Positions 36,608-48,599 are shown, counted from the first letter of the stretch. The stretch is 64,000 nt of DNA from Cryptomeria japonica (GCF_030272615.1 NC_081406.1:395954439-396018438), one strand, 5' to 3'. A program made the numbers and translations. The notes: generated by a model not told the origin, from the sequence alone.

Positions 36608-36661
36608 TAGCTCAGTGGTAGAGCACTCCAACAACATATGGAAGGTCCTAGGTTCGAGTCC
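36608..36661 (+). promoter_or_regulatory. tRNA-like internal pol III promoter (A and B boxes)
   Basis: D-arm-like GCTCAGTGGTAGAGC and T-arm CTAGG-TTCGAGT-CCTAG with tRNA-like spacing, but the flanking bases cannot form an acceptor stem, so this is a captured promoter and not a tRNA gene. The homologous block in the other repeat (36409-36462) keeps the B box and has two changes in the A box. Confidence 0.7.
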
Positions 36662-37576
36662 TAGTTGGTGCATGTCTCATCACTCTAACCTATCACACCA
36701 CCATGGCCATTCTCACAATGAGGGATAGATCTTGTTGGCAAAGTTAATCGTACTTATTCTAATGGACACAAATTCATTCTAATGGCTACCGAATATTTCA
36801 CCAAGTGGGTCGAGGCAATCCCTCTAACATACACCACTGGTAAGTAGATAGAAAAATTCATGCTTAACTATATCATCTGTTGGTATGGAGTCCCAATGTG
36901 TATAGTAATCAATAATGGGCATTCGTTCAAGAATCAAGAAATGCATGGATTATGCGATCGATTCCAAATACAATAGAGGTTTGCAACTCCATACTACCCA
37001 CAAAGTAATGGACAAGAAGAGGAAACTAACAAAACAATATTGAAAATCCTAAAGAAAGTTGTCAGTGAAACATGATGAGACTGTCACCTCCAGTTAAATC
37101 CTGCACTTTGGGCTTACAGAACAAGTATGCACATAGCCACATGAGAAACACCTTATTCATTAGTCTATGGTACAAAATTCATTCTACCCATTGAAATAGA
37201 ATTACCTTCTCTAAGAGTTTCCTTGAAACACATCATATTAGAGGAAGACTATCAAGTTGCAAGATTACAAGAGCTTGATATGCTTGATGAAAAGCGATAG
37301 ATTGCATTAAATCACTTGCAAGGCTATCAGAACAAACTGAGGAGCTACAATAAAATAGTAAGGCCAAGAAACTTTGAGGTGGGATATCTAGTCCTCAAAG
37401 ATAATCAGAGGAACCTAGCAGAATGTGAAAATCCAGGAAAATTTTAATCTAACTGGCTAGGTCCTTGCATAATAACAAGGGTCATTGGAAATGAAGCATA
37501 TAATTTGAAAATCATGGATGGAGATCCACTCCCTGATCCTATGAACAACATGCACCTTAAACAATACTACACTTAA

Positions 37577-40397
37577 GGGCTAGGTTAGTTTAGATTTTAT
37601 TTTCTTCATTTGCATATCATTTCTTTAGCACTGCATTGCATATAGTTTCTTTTTCAAGTGCATCATATCCACAATTTTTCATATCATATAGTTACTGCAT
37701 TCACATATAGATGCATCAATAAAGCAAGGAGATTATCTTAGTTAATCACCTATTTTCACTCAAAAGGAGAAATGGTTATCTTATTTCTTAGATACTTGTA
37801 CATGAAGTTTTTATAAGTCTTAGGTCATTCATTTTCAATGTCACCTTATGATTGAGCTTTATCTATGGTTGGGTAGAAGATTTACTATTTGAGTCTTGTT
37901 ACTCAAAGTCTATCAATTGCTATATCTTGCACATTAATCATTTTCTCTAAGTCATTGTAGATACCTAGTTGATCATATGGCTAGTGAAAAATTCAAAATT
38001 CTGCTTCAATGTCGTTGTAATTGTCACACCCATGTAGGTTTCATTACTTACAAGGCAATGCAAGAATATAAAAGAAAAAGTGCTATGCCAAATTACATAT
38101 CAAAATATCAAGGAAAAAGAGCACATAAAGAATACAAGAACTATCATGCCAAAAAGTGCATTAAAAGATTGGCTATGGGAACATGCTGATAACTCCATCA
38201 GGGCTATGGACACCTACTAGAAATGGAGTAATATTCAAGAGATCATAGTGAATAACCCTGTCGGGGCTATATATGGCTAACTGGTAGTGAGGCTCTATCC
38301 AGGATGATTTTGAAGTCAGAATAACTTATGTGGCTAGTCATATAGAATTCTAAGGGTCTCTAATGATTACAAGGGTCAAAATAAATTCAAATACACAAAC
38401 ATAGGAAAAATAAGACCAAAAAGTTTCAAGAATCGGTGGGGAAGTTTTTCGAGTCTCCATTTATAAATCCTAGTTACTCAGTGTGTTAAGTTGGATAATC
38501 TAAGGTCTTTTGAGAATGGATTCTAGAATGTTTTGTACCTTTGATTCAATTAGTGCATTACAAAATGATAAGCACATACCTTCATCCTTGTTCAAATAGG
38601 AAATGCATCTTCATATTGCATACTGCATAGTTTCATATCAAAAATTTCTTTATCTCAATGTACATTCCCTAGATCAGCTTATTGTAGAAGGTCTACATAT
38701 TGGGGGCATAGCTGAAAAAATCCCCAAAAGTCAGAAAAGTCCTTAAAAAAAATCCCTAAAAATCATCAAATGTCTTGAAAAAATCCCTAAGAATTAGAAA
38801 AAGTTCTAAAAAATACTAAAAAAAAACATTCAAATATGTTCCTGAAAAAAATTCCAAAAACATCGAAAAATGACAAAATCAATCAAAAAAACATTCAGAT
38901 ATAAAGTCTTGAAAAAAAAAAATACCAAAAACATTGAAAAACAAAAATCAACAAAAAACATTAAAAAATGATCTTGAAAAAATCCAAAAACATCGAAAAA
39001 GATCTTGGAAAAGAACTAAAAATAAAAAAACAATAAAAAACTTGCAATAACATGTCTCACAAGAATTAAACATCCTAGCAGATGTCTAGCAAACACTTCA
39101 CATGAAGTTAACAAAGGATACAACTATCTAATCAACATACGCAATCAAACTGATCAAGTTGTCTTATCAATCGTATCAACTATCCATATCAAGTGATCAT
39201 TATCTTGTCTTAAACAAAAGAGGATACACTCGAAATCAGACGATTCAGTCTTAAACGAGGTTTGCATTTGTTGAGATCAGACATTATCAACCATCACATC
39301 AAACAATCAAAGAAAAGGCACTGATCAATATGGCTACTGAATTTTATTTTATTCAGTCTTTATCTTTTATCATTTGGCGATAGGTCATGTTTCTATGCTA
39401 CTCAAGGATGTCCACAAGTGACTAGAGAAGCCGAGATGGGCTTGATCCTTTTCTTTGTTTGCTATTTGTGGTGTGGACCAATGAATTTATGGGGAAATGG
39501 TACCATGGGTGTCTGTGATTGGTACGTTCATTCAGAAAGTATCCCATGAAGGATAACTATGCTTGTGACTACCCCACATACCTCAACCCTTGGCACTATT
39601 CACAGAATGGAGGGTTCACTCCTTGTCTACAATGTGTTTGGTTCTGCAATGAGATATATTTACATCTTGGTTCCTTATACCATGGTGTGCAAGGCTCCAT
39701 TATTATATAATAAGGCTCAGTGATGAATATATATTGCGCTATGAATAAAGGCACAAAAGTTCATGAAAACCATCATCTTCATTTTCAGTCTATCATGGTC
39801 AATCCATCATCTCATACCAATCATCTTCAATTTCTTCTAATTCTCATATTTCATTCTAAGAGTCATTCGACAATTTTTTTTTTCTTTATCTCTAATCAAC
39901 TAACAATTCTTCCTAATTGAGTTAAGTGGTACAAGGAACATTCTGACACGTTTCCGAAAAAAGAATCATGCATTCTTTAATTAAGTTACATTAGTGTCCA
40001 TTCATTCACCATATAATTTCATATTAGGTTGCATTCATTACATATTAGGTTATATTCACTTTATTTAGTTTCATTTATCATATAGATTCATTTATCATTT
40101 AAGTAATTCTATCATTCATTAATCATTTGCATTTCATATAGTTCGTTAATCGTTTATATGGAATTCATTCATTTAATTAGGTTACATGTATTCAATTACT
40201 CACATCCATTATAAACACAAATTAAAATCATCATATCATAGATCACATCATTACATCAGAAATCATGTAGAATGCATAAGTAAAAATTCATATAGCATCA
40301 TAACTACATCATCACCACATATATAGAATCATCCAATCATGAAAGAAACACAACAAATGCATATATATCATAGCCAAAAATGCATATCATATCTATC
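37577..40397 (+). other. 3' spacer of Tat element, with an A-rich repetitive stretch
   Basis: Non-coding. At 38700-39050 imperfect repeats of words like GAAAAAATCCCTAAAAATC and CAAAAACATCGAAAAA form an A-rich track. From about 39960 to 40200, CATT/ATTCATT words recur. Short frames such as 37977-38189 have no recognisable domain. Confidence 0.45.
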
Positions 40398-42904
40398 TCA
40401 AAAATGGTAAAGTGTTAGAATACAATCATATGAAATGCCCAAAGGCTCAAGTAGCATAATAATAAGTGCCTCAATTGACACTGCCTCTATTAGATGGTGG
40501 ATCCTGCCTGCTCGATCCTGCACCAGAATATCTTGATGATGCCCAAGGTGGACCCATAACTCCCCTACTGCTAGTCCTCCATGTCGTAGATCTACTAGAC
40601 CCACTCTAAGATCTGTACTCATGATAGCTAGGTGCTATGTGAACCTCAGGAACGACACTCTCATAAAGTTGTCTATAATATAAGGCCTCCTGTGCAGCAT
40701 CAAAAAGTTTGTCAGCCTATGTCCATATGTCTATACCTAGACCAAACTATTAATCATAGGCATCAAGTACTAATCATTCCCTTTGCATGGTATCATCCCG
40801 CTCTCTTTGGAGACAGTCCCTCTCTGCGACCATAGATGCATACTTCTGATGGAGGGTATCCCGATCATCTCTGTGTCTGTGTCTCTCTCTTGCTAGAGCG
40901 TCCTCCAGGCTTTGGATCCGTGCTCTAAGGATCTGCGGATCATCCTCATCATCTCCACCTGCTTATACAACATGAACATCCTCCAACTCTGGCATGTCAC
41001 TATCATGGGATTCCTCACCATCCTCCTCCTCATTGTCTCCCCCACTGCTAGATGATCCTGAAGAAGAATCATCATCATCGTTGTTGGACTTGGTGTCTCC
41101 ACCAATGTCCACATCCTCCTCCTCTCCACCCTCACCATCCCCACCATCTCCACCTCCACCATCCCCACCATCTCCGCCTCCACCACCCCCACCATCTTCC
41201 CCATCATCCCTCTCCTCCTCAATGTCTCCCAACCACTATCTCTGCTATTGAATCTTTTGTGGTGTAATAGGAAGATTCATCAATAAGAGGAATAGGCCTA
41301 TGTCTGGCCGACCATGCATCATATTGATGTGTAGTGCCAAGATCTGCAACCCCAGCTCCCCATGCTCACTGTAATTTGTGTAAAGAATTAAACTCAACAA
41401 AAGCAACATGTGGCTGGATACAGGCCCCCCAATCAAAGACCTTCCATGCAACCTGAGAGAAATAAGCGACCACTCTGGAACACCTTGTATCTCTCCAAAC
41501 TATCTAAGTAAATTTCCTAGGAGATGTAACTCTATAATGCATTGTGTATCAACAAAATGACCAATCATATATCTTTGTTGTTTGAAAAAAGGAAAATGTT
41601 GTGCATCGTCTTTCCAACCAGGACAATCCAAATGTGGTCTCCAAATGAAATGTTGTAATATATTAATCTGGTGCCTCTAGTACAAGATGCTCTCTGAACC
41701 CTTGTGTTTGATACCTGGAGTATATGTGTAAGCATAATGCTCCTTGACCTGAAGCTACACATGAACAACTGGTCTAAATATCAGGATGTGCTCCCAAGCT
41801 TAGACCTAGAGCAAAGTGATACCACAACTGATAGATCGATATGTCAAGTAAACTATACCATGCACATGTTACTATAGCATGACAAGAAGGCATGCACCCC
41901 AAGCGTAGATACGTTTCTCAACGATCATACCACAAATGACTCTACCCCATCCAACATGGAATCCATCACATCTCCTATCAGGAATAAGAAGGTCTCCTAC
42001 CAAGTAACATAGTACCATAGTCAAATCATCATAGTCATCCTCTAACTATGCTCAAGATATCTCATAATCACTTCTTATATGGAGATCATCCTCCTCACAC
42101 TCAAAGATCTCACATAAAGTTGTAACACCTACCCGAGGATCTTAAGCTACTCTCTCACCATGAATCAAAATATGCAGAATGTGTCAGACATCCTCCAAAG
42201 TAATCAATGCCTCACTAGTGGGAAGATGAAACAAGCAAGTCTTGGAATGCCATCGCTCTACTAACACAATAATCAAGGCCCTATTGGCCATAATCTCAGG
42301 AAAATGCACAACATGATAAAGTTTGACATGTCTATGCAAAGCAATCTCATCAACTACTAACTAGCTCTGGAGATCAAGATCACTAGGCCTCGTCTGTCTA
42401 CACCCTAGTACACCACGTGTCTCCTGCAGAGAAAAAATGATGAATGTGTCAGATATCAAGATTCACACGACAAAATTTTCAAGAATACATATTAAAAAAT
42501 TAACTATACCAACAAATGCGAAACATTTAAAATGAATGCAACACATTTAAGACAATTGCGACACATTTACCACATTTGCACAACAAAAAGGACTTATGCG
42601 ACACAAAAAAGAGTAATGTGCGAATAATAGTCTTTTGCAACACATTTACCATGTTTGTGAAAAAAATATGTGTTTGCGCAACAATAAAGACCCATGCGCA
42701 ACATTTGAAACATATGCGACAAATTCGATGTACGATTGTGCAAAGGTTAAAATTTTTAATCTCTAACAAAAAAATTTAAAATTGGACAAATCAGGCAAAA
42801 ACGGACAATTTTTTTTGAATACGTACCATGCCTTTGGTACCAAGTGGTCTCTTGTATGAACGCACTCGCTCTGACAAGTGTTGTCGTGCTCTATAGCTAG
42901 CCAT
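40398..42904 (-). pseudogene. Antisense plant-mobile-domain (MAIN-like) gene relic with intron
   Basis: Read on the minus strand. Exon 1 starts at ATG 42904 (MASYRARQHLSERVRSYKRP) and runs to 42827, 26 codons. A donor GTACGT and an acceptor TCTGCAG bound a 403-bp intron (42826-42424). Exon 2 from 42423 reads ETRGVLGCRQTRPSDLDLQ and then the mobile-domain core: HVKLYHVVHFPEIMANRAL and VERWHSKTCLFHLPTSEALI, like the E-R-W-x-x-E-T-x-x-F-H-L-P signature of MAIN/MAIL and transposon-borne relatives. Stops and frameshifts follow. The tail near 40963-41232 is very acidic (Glu/Asp/Gly/Ser runs). MAIN-type proteins are nuclear and act in silencing and genome stability; transposon-borne copies have unknown roles. 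It lies opposite to pol, between pol and the 3' LTR, as known for extra ORFs of Tat elements. Confidence 0.75.
42424..42826 (-). other. Intron of antisense mobile-domain gene
   Basis: Minus-strand intron with GTACGT donor and pyrimidine-rich CTCTGCAG acceptor. Both flanking exons are in phase 0. It contains repeated TTGCGCA/GCGACACATTT words (42520-42740). A spliced intron in the antisense gene means that the plus-strand genomic RNA of the element would not remove it. Confidence 0.65.
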
Positions 42905-43270
42905 CGTGTTCAAATACTTGCAGAAAGCTCAAATATCTCTAAAGAAACTCAATGAAATCAAACAAAGAAAATGAGCAAATGAAAGGGTGGAATTTCTATT
43001 TATAGCCAAAAAATTAGGGTTTTTCTCTCTCTCTCTCATGGCCGTGGTCCCCCTGAATTTCAAATCACTTGTAGGTAGGTCAAACAGACTCCAAAACGTG
43101 TGAAACTGGAAACTATTACTCAGTAGAATGATATCGTTAAATTAGTCTGAGTTCCATAATTTTTTACCACTTTTCCAAGGGGGCATATTTACACCCTAAG
43201 CATCGCTGGGGCACACTGGGGCAACAAATTTTTCATTTTCTTTGAAATCATATCATTTTGATATTGTCTC

Positions 43271-43283
43271 AAAGAGGGGCAAA
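43271..43283 (+). promoter_or_regulatory. Polypurine tract of the Tat element
   Basis: AAAGAGGGGCAAA immediately before TGTAGACACC, the start of the putative 3' LTR. Confidence 0.65.
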
Positions 43284-44258
43284 TGTAGACACCTAAAAAT
43301 GTCTCATTAATCATATACTAATTATTCGTCTAATTGATTAAATAATTCTTTAGTTATTTAATTAAGCTAATTAATCATATTCTTCTAAATTCACATTTCT
43401 TCACCATCTTACTAATTATCCTATTTCAATTTCTATTCCTCATCAATTAATCATTTAACTCTTTTTCTAAATTCTATGATTCGAAATTCTAAAATCAAAA
43501 TCATGCCAAATTAAATTGAATGCCTAAATCAAGTTTGGATGAATTCAAAGATAAAATTGAATTTAAAATAATTAATTCAATATCATGCAAAAATCAAATT
43601 GAATTCCTAAATCAAGTTCAAAAGCATGCAAATAAGAAATTGAATTTCAAATAAAAAATCCTACAGCACATGCTAAATTAATAATTAATTGATCAATTCA
43701 ATTAATTGATAAATTAAATCATCTTTAATATTTCCTCCAATCATTCTTTTTCTATCTCCCAATTAGATTTTTCTCAATCAGTTAACTCTTTTATCTATTC
43801 AATCTATTCATTTATCATTTCAATCAATTGAGTTCCACCTCTCAATCATCAGTTCCACCTCCAAATCAACAATTCAACTATCAATCAGCATGTGAGCTCA
43901 CTTGAGTTCCACCTCTTAATCAATCTCACTCAAAAATCTTTAAATTCAGCATCAATTATCCATTTTTAACAATAACAAACTTCGAATCTTTGTGCCCTTT
44001 TTATGCAGGTTAGCAATGCAATATCTGAGAGCCAACATCATTACTCAAGGAAGAGAAGGACAATGGAAGCAAATTGCATCTATGGGATAGGGAGTTTTTC
44101 TTGATTATTTTGCATGTCCTTATTGCCATATTTGTTAACTTTCATTGATTTATTAGAATTCGTTAACTAGAATGGGATTAGTGGTTTCCTCATTATTTCT
44201 AGTTAAGCTATGATGAATTTTACTAATAAACAGAAAGGTCTTCAATAAGTGGGAGAAT
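43284..44258 (+). repeat. Putative 3' LTR of Tat element (right end uncertain)
   Basis: Starts TGTAGACACCTAAAAATG after the purine tract. AT-rich with many AATTGAAT/AATTAATT words and, at about 43828-43925, three AGTTCCACCTC repeats. No matching 5' LTR is in the window, so the right boundary cannot be set; sequence of another element begins by about 44247. Confidence 0.5.
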
Positions 44259-45110
44259 GTTGGGATTAAGGTGTCTCAACCTTTGCAAATCCTAACTTTG
44301 ATTATTGCAATATTTGATATATTTATTTATTATTCTATTTAATTAATGACCTACAAATGTCTAGTCATCTAGTGGGACCTATAGGCTTTGTGGCATCCTA
44401 CTTGGTAGTAGTTGTATGACACATATGTTGCACATGTGGAGGTAGGCACCCCATTTTGGGGATCTTATATTAATGATATTTAAGTTCCAAGTGTCATGTT
44501 ATGAAAAAATTATGACACTTACATATGACAACCTATGAAAGAATGAACAAGTGGTAGGAGACACCTTTGCATGGAGAAGGTGGGCACCAAAGTTGGGTAA
44601 TGGTATCCTATAAGAGGGTCAATTATTAATAGTTAGTTATGATGGATTCTCTTACAATTGTATATGTTGTCATCATGATTATTTTTTTGATAGTTGTAAT
44701 ATGTGTAAGAGAATCTATCAATACCTAAATATAGTAAATTTTTGGCACCCAACTTAGGAGGTTTGAATCTGAAGTCATAGGATGATGTACATGTGTCATT
44801 TGCATGCTTACATGTTGCTAAAAAAAGTTCCAAGTATTTACATGACTCCCTCTTATGTCTTCATCTAGAAGCTTCCTCCTTCATTGTATTTCTCTATGAA
44901 AGGATGTCTTGGAGAGCATTATGTATGTTATGTTTTATAGATGAAGTGTTATGTTGTCAAAATTAATCTTGATTTTTAGTTGTTGGTTGTATACTCTTAT
45001 TGAAGAAGCTAAGTGTTGATATTGTACTGTTATTGATTAAGTTTACTAGAAATATAAAGTATTTTTCTTTTGGAGTGTGGGGTTTTTGGTACAAGAGCAC
45101 CCAAGTGAAT
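44247..45110 (+). other. 3' end of a different LTR element (purine tract plus LTR)
   Basis: AAGTGGGAGAA then TGTTGGGATTAAGG at 44259 is the typical copia 3' junction (purine tract then LTR start). About 850 bp of LTR-like sequence follow. No upstream coding region of this element is recognisable and no second LTR was found. Confidence 0.5.
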
Positions 45111-45689
45111 TGTCAATCATTACCAACCAAAAATAAAATATAGTTGGTTTGTTTTCTTCCAATTTTGGTTTCTTTGATTTTGACTTCACTCTATTTCATC
45201 TTTGTAGAGATTCAATGAAACAGTTCTTCTGAGGTTTTCTTTCTTCCTTCAAGTAGTTTGGTTCTCATGATGGATTTCACATCATATCTTCTTATTTTCA
45301 AGTTTGTAATAATTCTTGGTCTTTTGTATTTTGATGGTGACAATGTCTTAAGTTTTGGTAATTTCTTCTTCATCCTTGAATATTTTGAGATACAAATCAT
45401 TGTTTCAAATTTATTGGTGTTTTTGAAAGAAATAGATTTAGAAACTCTCACATTTCAATATCAAATATGAAGTTGCAAATGGGGACTAAGTAATATTAAA
45501 AATATTTAAATTTAAACCATTCAACTTGTAATGATGAATGGAACAAAATAAATTTTATGGGATTGATGAATGGATCACAAGCATCAAATAAAGACACATG
45601 TAAATTAGAGAGGAAAAATTACACTCATTACTTCGACTTTGTGACATATTCAAAAATGAAAATGGTATAGCATTGCAAATTGTCACCAT
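45111..45689. other. Nothing recognised
   Basis: AT-rich with overlapping frames on both strands (45212-45451 minus, 45258-45470 plus) that carry no domain. Confidence 0.35.
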
Positions 45690-46450
45690 TCCAATTTACA
45701 CCTCGTGTTTGTGCTCCCACTTTAGTGTGTCCTATCCTCATCCCCTATCTAGGTCCATTCAGGATTTGATTATCTAACTTTGATGTCATGTACACCCTCT
45801 CGTGGGTCCCACTATGAGATGGCCACCCCCTTGACTAGTTATTTTGGTCCCCTTTGCAGAAGGACCATGGTGTGGAACTCACTAGACCAGGGCACCCCAA
45901 AATGCCTCGATCCCTCTCAAAGGGGCTCCAATTTGAAATGGGGTAAGTGCTATATTCCCCCACTATAATTTGATCCTTGGGGCTACACATGACCCTTGGA
46001 GGTCGGCCTAATCAGTAAATTACCTAGGGAATGCTATATAAAGACATTATATCAATCCATTTTAGACCTAAGAGGGAGTAATATAAGACTTCATCCATAT
46101 TATTTATGCATCTGTGAAGCATTCATCATCAAGCATATTCAAAGATTGAAGGCTACATATTCATCATCAATCATTATGGAGAAAAGTAACATCAATATTC
46201 ATGCAAACATGTGAGTGTGATTAGGGTTTTTCATGTTCATATGTTTTTCATGCCATTACATTCAAAATTTGTGATTACATTCAAAGAGCCTTGCATCATC
46301 ATCATCATTAATTGCATATCTGAGGTATACTTCCTCAACATTTATTTAAGTATTTGCATTATTTAAATTCATGGTTAATTCCAAAACTGGGGTTTTACCT
46401 ATGGAAAACCCCTATTCCCAACATCTTTCCCTTTCTTTCTGTGTGTAGGA
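45690..46450 (+). repeat. LTR-like block of a gypsy element related to the one at 26.7 kb
   Basis: Contains a TATA box CTATATAAAG at 46034-46043. Its end (GGTTAATTCCAAAACTGGGG, then CTTTCTTTCTGTGTGTAGG near 46430-46450) resembles the corresponding part of the 5' LTR near 27535-27612. I take it as the 5' LTR of the decayed gypsy element that hosts the nest at 47844-61729. Confidence 0.45.
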
Positions 46451-47843
46451 AATAGGTGTTGAGCTATACTCAAGAAATCCACGAGTTCATAGTGACGAAC
46501 AATTTTAGCTTTCAACAATGAAAAATTTGGAGGATCGGGGCAAATCTATGCTACCTGGTCCCAAAAAATAAGGTCAAACTTTAGAGGACAACCTTTAGAC
46601 ATCTCTTTTTTCTCAGATCCAGGTTGGTGGCTCCATGGAACATCTGTAGATCACCGTTTTTGTCAGATACTTCAACTATCACCTATTTTGCCCTAATTTA
46701 TAAACATCCAACATTCAACTTAGAAAGAGAATTAATCAACCCCATTCTCCAATTGAATTGAATCAGAAATCTTAGACCCTTTCCTATTAGGATTGAGCCT
46801 AGATCTATTGGGTTCAATCCTCTTTCAATGTCTGTGTGTTAATTCGGCCAGAAAGTTGTTTTATTATCTGAAACCCTAATTCTCATTTTTCACCACATTA
46901 CAAACAACAACCAAGATAAATAATTCAAAATGTGATGAGACAAAGTAGTGATAGAGGAATGTAAGAAGACACAAAACATCGACGATGATAGATCATTAAA
47001 ATGGAAATTTAGAAAGGAAGAGGCAGTGTGGGTGACTAGCAAAGCAAGAGGGAATTTGTTGATGAAAGTTGCTCAATAACAGAGTAGGAGTTCATGAGAT
47101 GTAGATATATCAACCCAAGTGAAAATAAAACAATTTGCGAAGTATTAATTGTTATGAACTAATAAGATGAGGGTTTGTGACTGGAAAATTAGAGTGCATC
47201 ATTGGAGGAATTTGGCTTCCTTCAAAGATGTGTATAATTTAGGAGAAGGAAATGCCTAAGGGAAGAGGTTGTAGGGGGGTGAAGAGATTATGGATGCATT
47301 GTGAGAATTAGAAAGGGATATTTCACATTAAAAAGAAAAGAACAAAGATCTTGAGCTTAAGGGAAAATGAAGTGAGAGGGGGTTGTGTTTTTAATAGAGT
47401 TTTGCGTTAAGAGAAGAAAATGAAGGAATATTGGAGATTAATGATTTGGAATCATCTTCGAGTTGTAAAATTTATCCTTGGCAAAGCCAATAAAGTTTTA
47501 AGTTCTATGCTATAAACTACTATTTTGATTAATTAAAATAGCAGTGTTGAAACTTGAAATTGATTTAGTTGCATCCATAATGATATTAGGAAAATCTCAT
47601 TTGGTAGTGTTGCATCAATTGATATTAGAGTGAGGGGTCTTGATAGTGTAGAAGATACACCAGGAGCTATGGGAAGTGTGAAGTGGTTGTTTGAGAGGTT
47701 CAAGAGGACTGCTGTAGGTGAGAAAGGAGTCCTGAGAATTGAGATCTTGAAGTTGACAATTGAAAGGGTGATAGAGATGCAACCTTGAAGAGGAATGCCC
47801 ATAAGAGACGAGGTGTTGGAGGGATTTTGAGAAATGATAAGAA
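46451..47843 (+). other. Leader/gag region of host gypsy element, degraded
   Basis: No intact frame. The start (ACCTGGTCCCAAAAAATAAGG near 46556) resembles the leader of the element at 27.6 kb. It ends at 47843 with AAGAA, the left target-duplication copy of the nested LTR element. The overlapping minus-strand frames at 47533-47933 have no domain. Confidence 0.4.
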
Positions 47844-48599
47844 TGTTGGCAATTGACACTCATCTGGGTTATAAGTGTTGCCATTGTTGGCAACACACTT
47901 CATGGGAGATTCGATAATCAAGGTAACTAACATTCACTTCACCGACATTCAAGGAACCAACAAACTTGGAACCGGTATTCTAAGGCCAACATAGGAGATT
48001 GATCTGACAAGCATGGAAGCGACAACAGTCATATTGTTTTATGGTTTTATTTTATCTGGGCCAACATATGTCTTCTCTTTTGTGATATGTTTGTAAGCCG
48101 ACATAAGGCATTTGTGTTTATTCATGTAAATGGGTATATAAGTCTATCCAGGTTAGGTCTTTATACAATGATGTGGATATATGGGAGATAAGTGATGTGA
48201 AAGGTTTTGTGATATTATCTTGATTGATAGAATGCGAATGTAAAGATTTGCAATCGGTCTTGATTATTGGTCTAGAGGATTGGGAAGCGATCTAAGAAAC
48301 TGGTAAGGGAGGTTATGGTTTAACCGACACAGACAATGCTTTAACCGAAACTCATCCAACATAGTAGATGCACAAGTTCAATTTTTGTTTGTAATCTAGT
48401 ATTTGGATGTGTAGTCAATGAGGCTCCTTTTGTGATGAGCAGTGTGCTCTAGGCAGTGTGCCTTCCTGCATGTGCAGGCCCCTCTTGTAATATTTATTCA
48501 TTTGGCCAGTGAATAGATATTGTGGGTCACCAATCCCATCGTGGTTTTTCCTCTTTGAGGTTTTCCATGTATAAATATCTGTGTTACGATGTTCTGATT
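47844..48599 (+). repeat. Left LTR, first part (interrupted by LINE)
   Basis: Starts TGTTGGCAATTGACACTC, matching TGTTGGAAATTGACACTC at 60844, and follows the right LTR up to GTGTTACGATGTTCTGATT, where the LINE begins. Confidence 0.93.

Larger units (their letters stand above)
36349..36682 (+). mobile_element. 334-bp miniature LTR element with tRNA-like pol III boxes
   Basis: Two 135-bp direct repeats (36349-36483 and 36548-36682; I count 13 mismatches, about 90 percent identity, no indel) flank a 64-bp internal region. That region starts exactly with the primer-binding site TGGTATCAGAGCC (36484-36496) and ends with the purine tract TAAGGGGGGG (36538-36547). This is the anatomy of a SMART/TRIM-type miniature LTR retrotransposon with no coding capacity. 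Each repeat carries a tRNA-like block: A-box TAGCTCAGTGG (36608-36618; mutated at 36409-36419) and B-box GGTTCGAGTCC (36651-36661 and 36452-36462), with a perfect 5-bp T-stem CTAGG/CCTAG in the second copy. The flanks show no clear target duplication (TACAA versus CTCTA). Confidence 0.85.
36128..37576 (+). pseudogene. Tat integrase, interrupted and catalytically dead
   Basis: Resumes with ALKEVHDGICGVHSNG and the HHCC zinc-binding region (KKLLRTGYYWPTMKN, then C-x2-C) up to 36348. A 334-bp miniature element follows, then the catalytic core from about 36683 (PWPFSQ, FILMATEYFTKWVEAI, YYPQSNGQEEETNK). The second catalytic Asp, normally T-D-N-G, reads VINNGHSF, so Asp is replaced by Asn. Stops occur, for example, in the core near 36720 and 36845. 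The C-terminal part (ALWAYRTSMHIA, YQNKLRSYNK, GYLVLKDN, LPDPMNNMHLKQYYT) ends with TAA at 37574-37576, the usual end of Tat pol. Confidence 0.85.
32451..44258 (+). mobile_element. Tat-type Ty3/gypsy element, 5'-truncated, with nested insertions
   Basis: Pol (RT, RNase H, extra RNase H, integrase) at 32451-37576, a long 3' spacer with an antisense plant-mobile-domain gene relic, a polypurine tract AAAGAGGGGCAAA (43271-43283) and an LTR start TGTAGACACC (43284). A second RNase H plus a long 3' spacer with additional ORFs are known features of the Tat lineage. Gag, protease and the 5' LTR are missing: the sequence begins in mid-polyprotein where the LTR of the neighbouring element stops. Two younger insertions sit in the integrase region. 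The right end is uncertain. Confidence 0.7.

Noticed and set aside
36400-36670. Two tRNA genes
   Set aside because: D and T arms look right, but neither copy can form an acceptor stem, and both lie inside LTRs with a primer site and polypurine tract between them.
40994-41267. Proline/serine-rich and histidine-rich plus-strand proteins
   Set aside because: They are the antisense shadow of the acidic Glu/Gly tail of the minus-strand mobile-domain relic.
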